Of a stretch of DNA of 20,512 nt, positions 6,858 through 13,863 are shown in pieces. Source of the stretch: CAYPFY01 sp964410105. GTDB taxonomy: Bacteria; Bacteroidota; Ignavibacteria; UBA10030; SZUA-254. How positions within the stretch are numbered: the stretch's first letter is position 1; every line of letters begins with the position of its first letter. A program made the translations under genes and the position numbers. The DNA is taken from the NCBI GenBank assembly GCA_964410105.1, contig CAYPFY010000032.1, forward strand, positions 1-20,512. The letters run 5' to 3'. The notes beneath the pieces are model-generated. The model saw nothing but the letters and a program-made list of their open reading frames with translations. It did not search any database and was not told the origin of the DNA.

Positions 6858-8918
6858 TTATTTCAGAAACAGAAGTTTTCTCACCGAAGTGTATCCGCCG
6901 GACGTCAGCCGGTAATAGTACATCCCGCTCGGAAGATCGGACGCGTCGAAGCGGATCGCGTATTCTCCGGGCCCCTGCACAACATTGACGAGCGTTCGGA
7001 TTTCCTGACCCAGGAGATTGAACACGGATACTGACACCAGCCCCTCGTCCGGTATTGAGTAGCGTATCGTCGTCACCGGGTTGAAGGGATTCGGGAAATT
7101 CGGTTCCAGCCAGTATCGATCCGGTTTCTTCGGCCGCGGGATCTCTCCCCTGGCGGCGATCGAACCGTTTTGTGATATGATCGACGGTCCGTTCGTCTGC
7201 TTGGTAAAATACGTCTGCGGTTGGGCATTGTTCTTGTCGTCCGGAAAGACGATCATGGCGCGACCGTCCCGGTACACCGTTGTCGATGCATATTCAGCAA
7301 GGGAGCGTGTCCCCGAGGCGCATCCCGTCCCATTGACGCAGATCGGTCCGGAGTGGAATACTCCTGTGACTGGGTTTTGCGTGATCGTCGGCGTCTTGGC
7401 AAACGCGTTCAGGACCTGGGCGAAGCCCACTTTCCACTGCGCGTTGGCGTCCAGATTATTCGACGCAGAGGTTCCCCACCACATGATATCCACTTTCCCT
7501 GCGTCCCCTGCGTCGATCCATGGCGATATCGAGGTCTTTGAATCGGCCCCATTATTTACCCGCACGGGGGTGGTCCAAGAAGCGCCGGCGTCGGGAGAAC
7601 TCGTCAGATAAATATTGTGCCCGTTGGAAAAGACCACATGGGGATTTCCCCCCCGATCGACGCTGATGATCGGGAATACGTAGGAAACCGATGTCCCGAT
7701 AGGACCGCGGTAAATAAGTCCGATGATGAATGACTTGCCTCCATCGGTCGACCGGGCGAGGTAGAGTTCGTTCGCCAAATGCCCGACGAACACGTTATAG
7801 AGATACCCGTTACGCGGGTCGATGGCGAGGTTTCCCTGGAAGCCGGGCTGGACGCCGATCTCCGGAGTTGTGATCTCGGTGATTTGAGGGAAAGTGATAC
7901 CTCCGTCGGTCGATTTCACGCAGAAGAGACTGTTTGTCCCGACGAGGAGCACTCCCTCCTGCTGAAACGTCATGTAGAGCTCGTTATCCCCCCGCGAAGC
8001 GAGCCACTGCCTGTCGACCACCGGGAATGTCTGGGAGAGGGGATTCACCACCCAGGCGCCCCCCCCGTTGGAGGACGAGGACATCGTCAGCGTGAGCGGT
8101 CGTTCGACACCAAAAAGGGAGGCGACGTAGACGCGGCCCGAGCTACCTATCACGATATCTTCATCTCCCCCGCCGAGCCCTCCACCCCGCCCCCCAAGAG
8201 CCGCGGCAGCCTGAGCGCCGTCGGGTTGACCGAGATAGGAAAACGAACTTCCCCCGTCCATTGATTTCCACACATCGGTCCCGGCGGGCGTTCCCTGTAT
8301 CGCGGCAACATAGATGTTCCCTAATCCATCAAAGGCCGCCCGCGGCTCTAAATCCTGGTTTAAGAATAAAAGATCATCGGGCCCCGCCAGTTTCAGCGGG
8401 GCGGAAAACGCAAAACTTCCCTGTTTGTATTTGCCCGACCTCACCGGCTCAATTGGAGCCGGCGCGACCGAGACGTACCCGGAATAGCCCGCATTGACGG
8501 CCGTGAAGGCCACTACCTGGACCGAATAGGTCCCGGAGGGGAGCTGGCCGAGGTTCGCCTCCTCAAATTCCGTATTCCCCTGCGTCGATGAATTGACCAG
8601 GGCGCCCGAGGCGTCATACACATAGAGATCGAAGTCGTTAACTGTACTCGTCCATGACAGGTGAGCCCGGACCTCGTAGGTGGGATTCGCCGCATAGAAG
8701 GCGGCCGGGACGCTCACCGTCAGCGCATAATTATCGCAGGTAAGCGGCGAGCAAAGAGCGAGATCTGCCGTGGCTCCAGTATACGGTCCTCCGGTCCATG
8801 AAACACGCGATGTTCCCCCGCTTGTGAGCGGAGCCGTGAGGGTCCCGCCCGCCGGGGTTGCCGGATAAACCATGACGACAGCGATAAACAGAGAACAGAA
8901 GATCGCAAACAGCCGCAT
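6858..8918 (-). CDS. T9SS-exported beta-propeller (BNR/Asp-box) protein
   Basis: This 686-aa protein has a signal peptide (about 1-23), a PPC-like beta-sandwich domain (about 60-150, with NDFDLYVYDASG and LPSGTYSVQVVAF), and a propeller region (about 170-570). The propeller carries several Asp boxes: SMDGGSSF, STDGGITF, STDGGKSF and SPDAGASW. A type A T9SS sorting domain fills about 601-686 (NFPNPFNP, SIPDEGLVSVSVFNLLGQ, DLPSGMYYYRL, VRKLLFLK). It is likely carried across the outer membrane and released or anchored at the surface. Asp boxes occur in sialidases, but I see no clear catalytic set, so enzyme activity is not claimed. ATG 8918 has AAGGAGGG 4 bases upstream. It lies 29 bases after a degenerate receiver gene, probably in one operon, and ends at a strong terminator. 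Confidence 0.88.
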   Translation of the reverse strand: MRLFAIFCSLFIAVVMVYPATPAGGTLTAPLTSGGTSRVSWTGGPYTGATADLALCSPLTCDNYALTVSVPAAFYAANPTYEVRAHLSWTSTVNDFDLYVYDASGALVNSSTQGNTEFEEANLGQLPSGTYSVQVVAFTAVNAGYSGYVSVAPAPIEPVRSGKYKQGSFAFSAPLKLAGPDDLLFLNQDLEPRAAFDGLGNIYVAAIQGTPAGTDVWKSMDGGSSFSYLGQPDGAQAAAALGGRGGGLGGGDEDIVIGSSGRVYVASLFGVERPLTLTMSSSSNGGGAWVVNPLSQTFPVVDRQWLASRGDNELYMTFQQEGVLLVGTNSLFCVKSTDGGITFPQITEITTPEIGVQPGFQGNLAIDPRNGYLYNVFVGHLANELYLARSTDGGKSFIIGLIYRGPIGTSVSYVFPIISVDRGGNPHVVFSNGHNIYLTSSPDAGASWTTPVRVNNGADSKTSISPWIDAGDAGKVDIMWWGTSASNNLDANAQWKVGFAQVLNAFAKTPTITQNPVTGVFHSGPICVNGTGCASGTRSLAEYASTTVYRDGRAMIVFPDDKNNAQPQTYFTKQTNGPSIISQNGSIAARGEIPRPKKPDRYWLEPNFPNPFNPVTTIRYSIPDEGLVSVSVFNLLGQEIRTLVNVVQGPGEYAIRFDASDLPSGMYYYRLTSGGYTSVRKLLFLK

Positions 8919-8947
8919 AAAACCCTCCTTCCTGTAGGTGGTCCGTG

Positions 8948-9316
8948 TCAGGTGCAGCTTACAAGCTCTTCGATGTGATGGACGATGGCAGGCAGCTCCT
9001 CCGCGAGGGAGTCCCTCGAGAGCACCCTGTCTGCGCCGAGAAAATAGGCGAACGTCCTGTAGATGTCCCGTTCCAATTCAGAAATGAGAATTATTTGCAT
9101 CTCGGGGAGAAGATTCTTCAGTGGTTCAAGGGACGCTATCCCCGGCATAGTCAGATCGGCGAGCACGAGCTCCGGGCGGAAAGAGAGGATCGCCGGGCGT
9201 GCCTCCTCCGCGTCGCAGGCCCCGGGAAGAATCTCTATGGAGTGCCTATCGGCAAGATCGTGCAGAACCCACGGCTCTTGATACTGCGACACGACGAGAA
9301 CTCGCACTTGATGCAA
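8948..9316 (-). CDS. Receiver-only response regulator, degenerate
   Basis: This 122-aa protein has the receiver (CheY-like) fold pattern but lacks key residues. The acidic pair is Ser10-Gln11 (VLVVSQYQEP), the switch Thr is Ser79, and the conserved Lys is Arg101. Asp54 in LADLTMPG, the phosphorylation site, remains. It therefore probably cannot bind magnesium normally and may act as a fixed-state or partner-binding pseudo-receiver. It is closest to the receiver at 12663-13034 (shared xELPAI(V/L)xxI end). The start is TTG 9316 with AAGGAGG 8 bases upstream; no ATG fits. It precedes the T9SS protein gene by 29 bases and has an upstream motif shared with its paralogue. Confidence 0.8.
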   Translation of the reverse strand: MHQVRVLVVSQYQEPWVLHDLADRHSIEILPGACDAEEARPAILSFRPELVLADLTMPGIASLEPLKNLLPEMQIILISELERDIYRTFAYFLGADRVLSRDSLAEELPAIVHHIEELVSCT

Positions 9317-9379
9317 TGGGGTTTCCTCCTTCGACCCAGCTTAGAGCTTTTTCAATGAAAGCACAATAGGGCGCACCAT

Positions 9380-9410
9380 GTAATTTGCTGTCTACGGCAA
9401 ACTACGTAGA
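9380..9410 (-). promoter_or_regulatory. Shared upstream motif, copy A
   Basis: GTAATTT-N7-ACGGCAA-N3-ACGTAGA (plus-strand spelling) lies 64-94 bases upstream of the TTG start of the degenerate receiver gene. The same three blocks with the same spacing occur at 13097-13127, upstream of the paralogous receiver. The third block is within a CTACGTAG palindrome (9402-9409). It is probably a binding site for a common regulator. Confidence 0.5.
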
Positions 9411-9506
9411 GAGATAGGGCGAAGTACCTAGTTTCACGAAAATCCCTCAACGCCGCAACAATGCGGAATCCTCCCCGCCGGTCGTATCGAGGTCCCGGTC
9501 AAACCC

Positions 9507-9535
9507 TTGAAAATACAGAGGAATCTCGCTATCTT
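9507..9535 (+). promoter_or_regulatory. Promoter of the second glycosyltransferase gene
   Basis: TTGAAA (9507-9512), 17 bases, TATCTT (9530-9535). The expected start is about 48 bases before ATG 9590. The same -10 hexamer, TATCTT, occurs in the polA promoter. Confidence 0.4.
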
Positions 9536-9589
9536 TTTTCCCAAACCGCCCGGGAGCAGCGGATCGTCCTTCACCCTGAAAAGATTTAG

Positions 9590-12085
9590 ATGAGAACACC
9601 GAAACATCCTCGTACTAACGACGCGCCGTTGACGGCTTTTACTGAAATTGCTCTGGTTGCCGGAATCGTAATCCTCACGGCGGTCGTTTTCTTCAATTCG
9701 CTCGGAAATTCTTTTCTCAGAAGCTGGGATGACAGCGTCTACGTCACGGACAACACCCTCATCACAAACATTTCCGCGGAGAATATTCTCAGAATATTCA
9801 GCAGCTTTCACGCTTCCGGCAATTACCATCCACTCACGCTCTTTTCGTACGCGCTCGACTACGCTTTCACGCAGCTTGACACTCGCGGGTATCACATCAC
9901 AAATCTCCTTCTGCACTGCCTTAACGTCATCCTGGTTTACCGGTTCGTCAAGCTATTGACGGGGCGGTTCGAGACGGCGGCGATAACCGCCGCATTCTTT
10001 GGAATCCACCCGATGCATGTCGAATCCGTTTCGTGGATCTCCGAACGCAAAGATGTTCTCTACACATTCTTCCTCCTCGGCAGCCTGATCAGCTACCTGC
10101 TCTACAGACGACGGTCGGTCGGTCAAAGGGTCCGGGATCATCGGGTCTATTATGCTCTGGCGCTTCTGTTATTCCTTCTCTCGTTGCTCTCAAAATCGGC
10201 GGCAGCGCCTCTTCCCCTCCTTCTGCTCCTCGTCGACTTTTACGACCAGGGCGCCGTGCGTTCCCTTAAGGACAAGCTCCCCTTCTTTGCCCTGTCGATG
10301 ATTTTCGGCGTCGTTGCCATTTTGTCGCAGAAAGCCGTCGGTGCGACGAGCGCCCCGGGGCTCACGGGATCTCCTGTCGAGAGGTTTTATTTCGCGAGCT
10401 ACGGAATTATTTTCTATATCGTGAAGGCTTTCGTGCCCCTCAATCTTTCGGCCTTTTATCCCTATCCGGCAAAAATATCGGGGTGGTTTCCGTGGGAGTT
10501 TTATGCGGCCCCGGGCCTCGTCCTCGTCATCGCAATTCTGCTAAAACGTTTCCGCGACCGGGACATTCTTTTCGGTTCATTGTTCTTTTTCCTGAACATC
10601 GCGCTCGTGCTGCAGATTCTTCCGATCGGAAGCGCCGTCGTGGCGGAGCGTTATACCTACCTTTCCTACGCCGGTGTGTTTTTTATCGCCGGCCAGCTAT
10701 TCTGCCGGCTTCCTAAGAACCCCGCTATTCTCGCCAGAAGTGTCGCGGCGGTCATCTGCGCTGTCGTGATTGCCTTCTCTGCCCTGACCTATTCAAGAAA
10801 CCGGGTATGGAAGGACGGAATCACCCTTTTTTCTGACGTCATCACGAAGCATCCCGGGGCGGCGCTCGCTTATCTTGACCGGGGAATTTCCCTGGGAGAG
10901 GTTAACCGGGACGCGGAAGCGCTTGATGATTTTTCAACAGCAATAAAGACGAGTCCGGAGCTTGCCGCGGGATATTATAATCGCGGAAACACATACCAGA
11001 AGCTGAAAAAGTATGGCGACGCTTTGGCCGATTACACGAAGGCCGTAGAGCTTCAACCCGATTATGCCCACGCCTACAACAACCGCGGGGTCGTGCGGGC
11101 ATTTCTCAGGGATTATCGAAACGCGATCGATGACTATTCAAGGGCCATCGAGATCAGGCCCGATTACGCGCATGCATTCAACAATCGGGGAATCGCCTTC
11201 ACGAATCTCAGGAATTTTCGCAGCGCTGTCGACGATTATACGAAGGCGATCGAGCTGGAGGGGGATTACGCCGACGCCTATTTCAACCGCGGCGTCGCCC
11301 TTATCGCACTCCAGGAAGGCCAGGCGGCAAAACGTGATTTCAGCCGCGTGCTGATGCTGAGGCCCAGAAGCGCCGCCGTTTACACACAAATGGGCAACGC
11401 GTCTTTTGCGCTCCGTGACTTTCAGGACGCTTTGAAAGACTATGGGTTCGCCATCTCTCTCGATCCGAAGTCAGCGGAAGCGTATTACGACCGGGGCGTC
11501 ACGGAATGGACCATGAAAGACCCGCCTTCGGCAATCCGTGAGTTTTCAAGAGCCATCGAGATATTCCCGCGCTATGCGGCAGCGTATTACGGCAGGTTCA
11601 TGGCGTTGCTTTCAGTGAAAAAATTTGAGGAGGCCAGGAACGATCTTATGCGTTTTTACGACATATCACCGAACGACACCGACATGTGCATCGACCTCAG
11701 TTCACTCTCTGCACACGAAGGGGATTTCCGCTCGGCCCTGAAATCACTGAAAGGCTGCATTGAGCATGATCCGACCAGGGCCCGTTCCTATGCGGATGAA
11801 GGGTGTTACTACGACGAGCTTGGGAATCGTGCGGAAGCAGTAAGGGCGTACAAGAAGTCATCGCAGTTGGACTCCCGGCTCTGGGCGCCGAAACTCGGGC
11901 TCTCGCTTATCTGTTTTGAAGAGAAAAATCTTGACTCGGCGCGGGCATTTCTCCGCGATGCCGAGGAAATCGAGCCACGGTTGAAGGAGGGAATGGGAGG
12001 AATTTCCAAACTCGAAACGGAGGGTTTTTACCGCTCGGAGAGTTTTAAAGAGAGAATGAAAAACCTCTTCGGCTCCGTTCACTAA
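9590..12085 (+). CDS. TMTC-like membrane glycosyltransferase with 11 C-terminal TPRs
   Basis: This 831-aa paralogue of the protein at 1057-3288 has the same plan. A polytopic membrane part (about 20-420) has the acidic pair SWDDSVYVTD (D47/D48), HPMHVESVSWISERKDVL, a LLLVDFYDQ segment and a DUF1736-like stretch ending LSAFYPYPAK. About 11 TPRs follow (about 425-798). Many carry the YxNRGxxxxxLxxxxxAxxDYxxAIEL consensus, and repeats near 11060 and 11161 are clearly similar even as DNA. Sugar transfer from a lipid-linked donor to exported proteins is the family expectation; targets are unknown. It diverges from the receiver and T9SS pair, so its acceptor could be an exported protein, but that is inference. 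It has no strong ribosome site. Confidence 0.8.
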   Translation: MRTPKHPRTNDAPLTAFTEIALVAGIVILTAVVFFNSLGNSFLRSWDDSVYVTDNTLITNISAENILRIFSSFHASGNYHPLTLFSYALDYAFTQLDTRGYHITNLLLHCLNVILVYRFVKLLTGRFETAAITAAFFGIHPMHVESVSWISERKDVLYTFFLLGSLISYLLYRRRSVGQRVRDHRVYYALALLLFLLSLLSKSAAAPLPLLLLLVDFYDQGAVRSLKDKLPFFALSMIFGVVAILSQKAVGATSAPGLTGSPVERFYFASYGIIFYIVKAFVPLNLSAFYPYPAKISGWFPWEFYAAPGLVLVIAILLKRFRDRDILFGSLFFFLNIALVLQILPIGSAVVAERYTYLSYAGVFFIAGQLFCRLPKNPAILARSVAAVICAVVIAFSALTYSRNRVWKDGITLFSDVITKHPGAALAYLDRGISLGEVNRDAEALDDFSTAIKTSPELAAGYYNRGNTYQKLKKYGDALADYTKAVELQPDYAHAYNNRGVVRAFLRDYRNAIDDYSRAIEIRPDYAHAFNNRGIAFTNLRNFRSAVDDYTKAIELEGDYADAYFNRGVALIALQEGQAAKRDFSRVLMLRPRSAAVYTQMGNASFALRDFQDALKDYGFAISLDPKSAEAYYDRGVTEWTMKDPPSAIREFSRAIEIFPRYAAAYYGRFMALLSVKKFEEARNDLMRFYDISPNDTDMCIDLSSLSAHEGDFRSALKSLKGCIEHDPTRARSYADEGCYYDELGNRAEAVRAYKKSSQLDSRLWAPKLGLSLICFEEKNLDSARAFLRDAEEIEPRLKEGMGGISKLETEGFYRSESFKERMKNLFGSVH

Positions 12086-12088
12086 GAC

Positions 12089-12122
12089 CGCCGGAACCCG
12101 GCGACCGGAGCGGAGTCGCTCC
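12089..12122. terminator. Two small hairpins between convergent genes
   Basis: CGCCGG with CCGGCG (about 12089-12103) and GGAGCG-GAGT-CGCTCC (12107-12122) can fold on either strand. They lie in the 54-base gap between the convergent glycosyltransferase and receiver genes. There is no T-run on either side, so they are weak or factor-dependent terminators at best. Confidence 0.35.
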
Positions 12123-12139
12123 CGCAGATGCAGGAAAAC

Positions 12140-12565
12140 TCAGTTCTGGCTGCCCACCGCCCGGGCGTTATCCTCCCGGATCCTGCGCAAGACCACCGAG
12201 AGCTCTTTTTTGATGGATTTCTTGCTCACATAGCCGTAGACCTGGGCGGTCTCGGCAATGGAACGATACGTCGGGTCATCGTGAATAGTCACGAAGACCA
12301 CCTTGGTCTCGGGAGAATCAATTTTTATTTTAAAGGCAGCTTCTACCCCGCCGATCTGGGGCATGTTGATATCGAGAAGGACGAGATCCGGATGCAGGAG
12401 GTGCGTCATCATAATCGCGTCGGTGCCGTTAGCAGCCTCACCGACAACCCTGAATCCCTCCTGTCGCCGGACAAACCCGGCAAGCGTTTCCCGGAACTCA
12501 TCGTTGTCGTCGACGACCAGAACGGTGGAAACCGGGATTTTCGTCAAAACTTCATTCTCAGTCAT
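12140..12565 (-). CDS. Receiver-only response regulator
   Basis: This is a 141-aa CheY-like receiver with all phosphorylation residues: D19/D20 (VVDDND), D65 (LLDINMP), T93 (VFVTIHD) and K115 (YVSKKS). No output domain is present; the tail is short and charged. I choose ATG 12565, with GGAGG 5 bases upstream, over the GTG two codons earlier, which overlaps that ribosome site. It probably relays phosphate from a kinase such as the one at 13860-16655 or regulates by binding a partner. It follows another receiver gene on the same strand by 97 bases and may be co-transcribed. Confidence 0.87.
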   Translation of the reverse strand: MTENEVLTKIPVSTVLVVDDNDEFRETLAGFVRRQEGFRVVGEAANGTDAIMMTHLLHPDLVLLDINMPQIGGVEAAFKIKIDSPETKVVFVTIHDDPTYRSIAETAQVYGYVSKKSIKKELSVVLRRIREDNARAVGSQN

Positions 12566-12662
12566 GTGCACCTCCGATTCTGAATCAAATGAGATCGAGA
12601 TTGTGAAACGTTGCTGAACGCGACATCTAACCCCCGCCCGTTGACCATCCTAGCCTCTCGTC

Positions 12663-13034
12663 CTACGGGTTAGAGATTCTTCGCAGAATCGCCGGAAGCT
12701 CCGATGCGAGGGTCCCCTTATTGACGAATCCCTCGACATTCAGCAGATGAGCGAAGGCCTGATAGAGCTTTTCCTCATGAATCGTGACAAAGACGATTTT
12801 TGATTCAGGGGACAGGTTTTTGATAGACTTTACGGCTTCGATGCCGTTCATTCCGGGCATACTGATATCCATCAGAATGAGATCGGGTCGGAGAGTGCCG
12901 GCGACGGCGGTCGCTTCAAGCCCGTTTTTGGCCTGCCGGACAATCCCTATCCCCTCCTGACCCTTCAGGAATTTGACCAGATTCTTTCGAAAATCCTCGT
13001 TATCATCGGCAACGAGCACCGTAAGTGGTGGCAC
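12663..13034 (-). CDS. Receiver-only response regulator
   Basis: This 123-aa CheY-like receiver is intact at every key site: D10/D11 (VADDNED), D56 (LMDISMP), T84 (VFVTIHE) and K106 (FVNKGT). The start is GTG 13034 with AAAGGAG 8 bases upstream. It has no output domain. Its paralogue at 8948-9316 shares the C-terminal pattern and the upstream motif but has lost the active site. The 7-base pair CTAACCC/GGGTTAG (12627-12673) around its stop could form a hairpin, without a T-run. Confidence 0.87.
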   Translation of the reverse strand: MPPLTVLVADDNEDFRKNLVKFLKGQEGIGIVRQAKNGLEATAVAGTLRPDLILMDISMPGMNGIEAVKSIKNLSPESKIVFVTIHEEKLYQAFAHLLNVEGFVNKGTLASELPAILRRISNP

Positions 13035-13096
13035 GCTTCAGACTCCTTTGATATACAATAGAAACTTTTCCCCCGTCAATCAATCGGGAAAATGAC

Positions 13097-13127
13097 GTAA
13101 TTTCGTACTCACGGCAAGGAACGTAGA
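13097..13127 (-). promoter_or_regulatory. Shared upstream motif, copy B
   Basis: GTAATTT-N7-ACGGCAA-N3-ACGTAGA again, with blocks and spacing identical to the copy at 9380-9410. It lies 63-93 bases upstream of the GTG start of the intact receiver at 12663-13034. Over 33 aligned bases 23 are identical. It adjoins a 9-base inverted repeat. Confidence 0.5.
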
Positions 13128-13152
13128 TACCTACGGTCGTCAACGTAGGTAT
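13127..13152. promoter_or_regulatory. 9-bp inverted repeat, candidate operator
   Basis: ATACCTACG (13127-13135) and CGTAGGTAT (13144-13152) are perfect complements separated by 8 bases. The site lies about 93 bases upstream of the receiver start and 46 bases downstream of the NarL-type regulator gene. A dyad of this size and spacing is typical of sites bound by dimeric regulators; the nearby NarL/FixJ protein is an obvious candidate. Confidence 0.5.
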
Positions 13153-13162
13153 AAACTCGGCT

Positions 13163-13198
13163 CCTTGCGCAAGATGCAAGGTGGCCTGCCATTCAGGC
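13163..13198 (-). terminator. Paired hairpins after the NarL-type regulator gene
   Basis: GCCTG-N5-CAGGC (13184-13198, touching the stop codon) and CCTTGC-N7-GCAAGG (13163-13181) could fold just after the operon end. No T-run follows, so termination is uncertain. Confidence 0.3.
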
Positions 13199-13863
13199 TA
13201 TTGCGTAAAATTGACGCTCACGATCCCTTTTTCGATGGCATATCGCACCAGACCTGCCCTGTCATGAATGTCGAGCTTCTGCATAAGATTCGTCCGGTGA
13301 GTGTTCACGGTCCGAACGCTGAGGAAAAGTTTTTCTGCGATCTGGCTGCTCTTGAGGCCTTGCGCTATCAGCCTCAAAATCTCGGTTTCCCGTTTGGTGA
13401 GCGGCGTATCTCCAACCACCCTCTTTTCCTCCTGCGCCCGCTCGATAAATTTTTCCATCATCATCTTAGAAACCCGGGGGCTGAAGAACCGATCGCCGGC
13501 GGCGACGGCACGGACTCCCGCCAGTAGCTCCTTCCTGCCCGCGTCTTTCAGAAGATAGCCGCTTGCGCCTGCCTGCACCATCTGATAAATATACTCTTCG
13601 CTCTCGTGGATCGTCAGAATGAGGATTTTGGTGCCGGGATGGTTCTTTCTGATAATCTTTGTTGCCTCGATTCCATTTGTTCCGGGCATCGAGATATCGA
13701 GCATCACGATATCCGGTTTATGCTTTTCGATCGCGGCGATGGCCTCCTCTCCGCTCGATGCCTCCGCCACGACCGAAAACTCGGGGGCGCTCTTCAACAG
13801 CCTTCTCAACCCGCTCAGGACGACGCTATGGTCGTCCGCAATGACCAATCGTATTTTTTTCAT
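13198..13863 (-). CDS. NarL/FixJ-family response regulator
   Basis: This 221-aa regulator has an N-terminal receiver (D10/D11 in IADDH, D56 in MLDISMPG, T84 in LILTIHE, K106 in GYLLKDA). A LuxR-type helix-turn-helix fills about 152-215 (LTKRETEILRLIAQGLKSSQIAEKL, then SVRTVNTHRTNLMQKL, listed in two parts). It should bind DNA when phosphorylated by the overlapping kinase. Its ATG (13863) overlaps the kinase stop by 4 bases (ATGA), so translation is coupled and stoichiometry fixed. The dyad at 13127-13152 is a possible target. Confidence 0.95.
   Translation of the reverse strand: MKKIRLVIADDHSVVLSGLRRLLKSAPEFSVVAEASSGEEAIAAIEKHKPDIVMLDISMPGTNGIEATKIIRKNHPGTKILILTIHESEEYIYQMVQAGASGYLLKDAGRKELLAGVRAVAAGDRFFSPRVSKMMMEKFIERAQEEKRVVGDTPLTKRETEILRLIAQGLKSSQIAEKLFLSVRTVNTHRTNLMQKLDIHDRAGLVRYAIEKGIVSVNFTQ

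Noticed and set aside
11040..11300. Repeats at 102-bp period as a DNA repeat array
   Set aside because: The period is 34 codons and matches the TPR units of the glycosyltransferase, so coding explains it.
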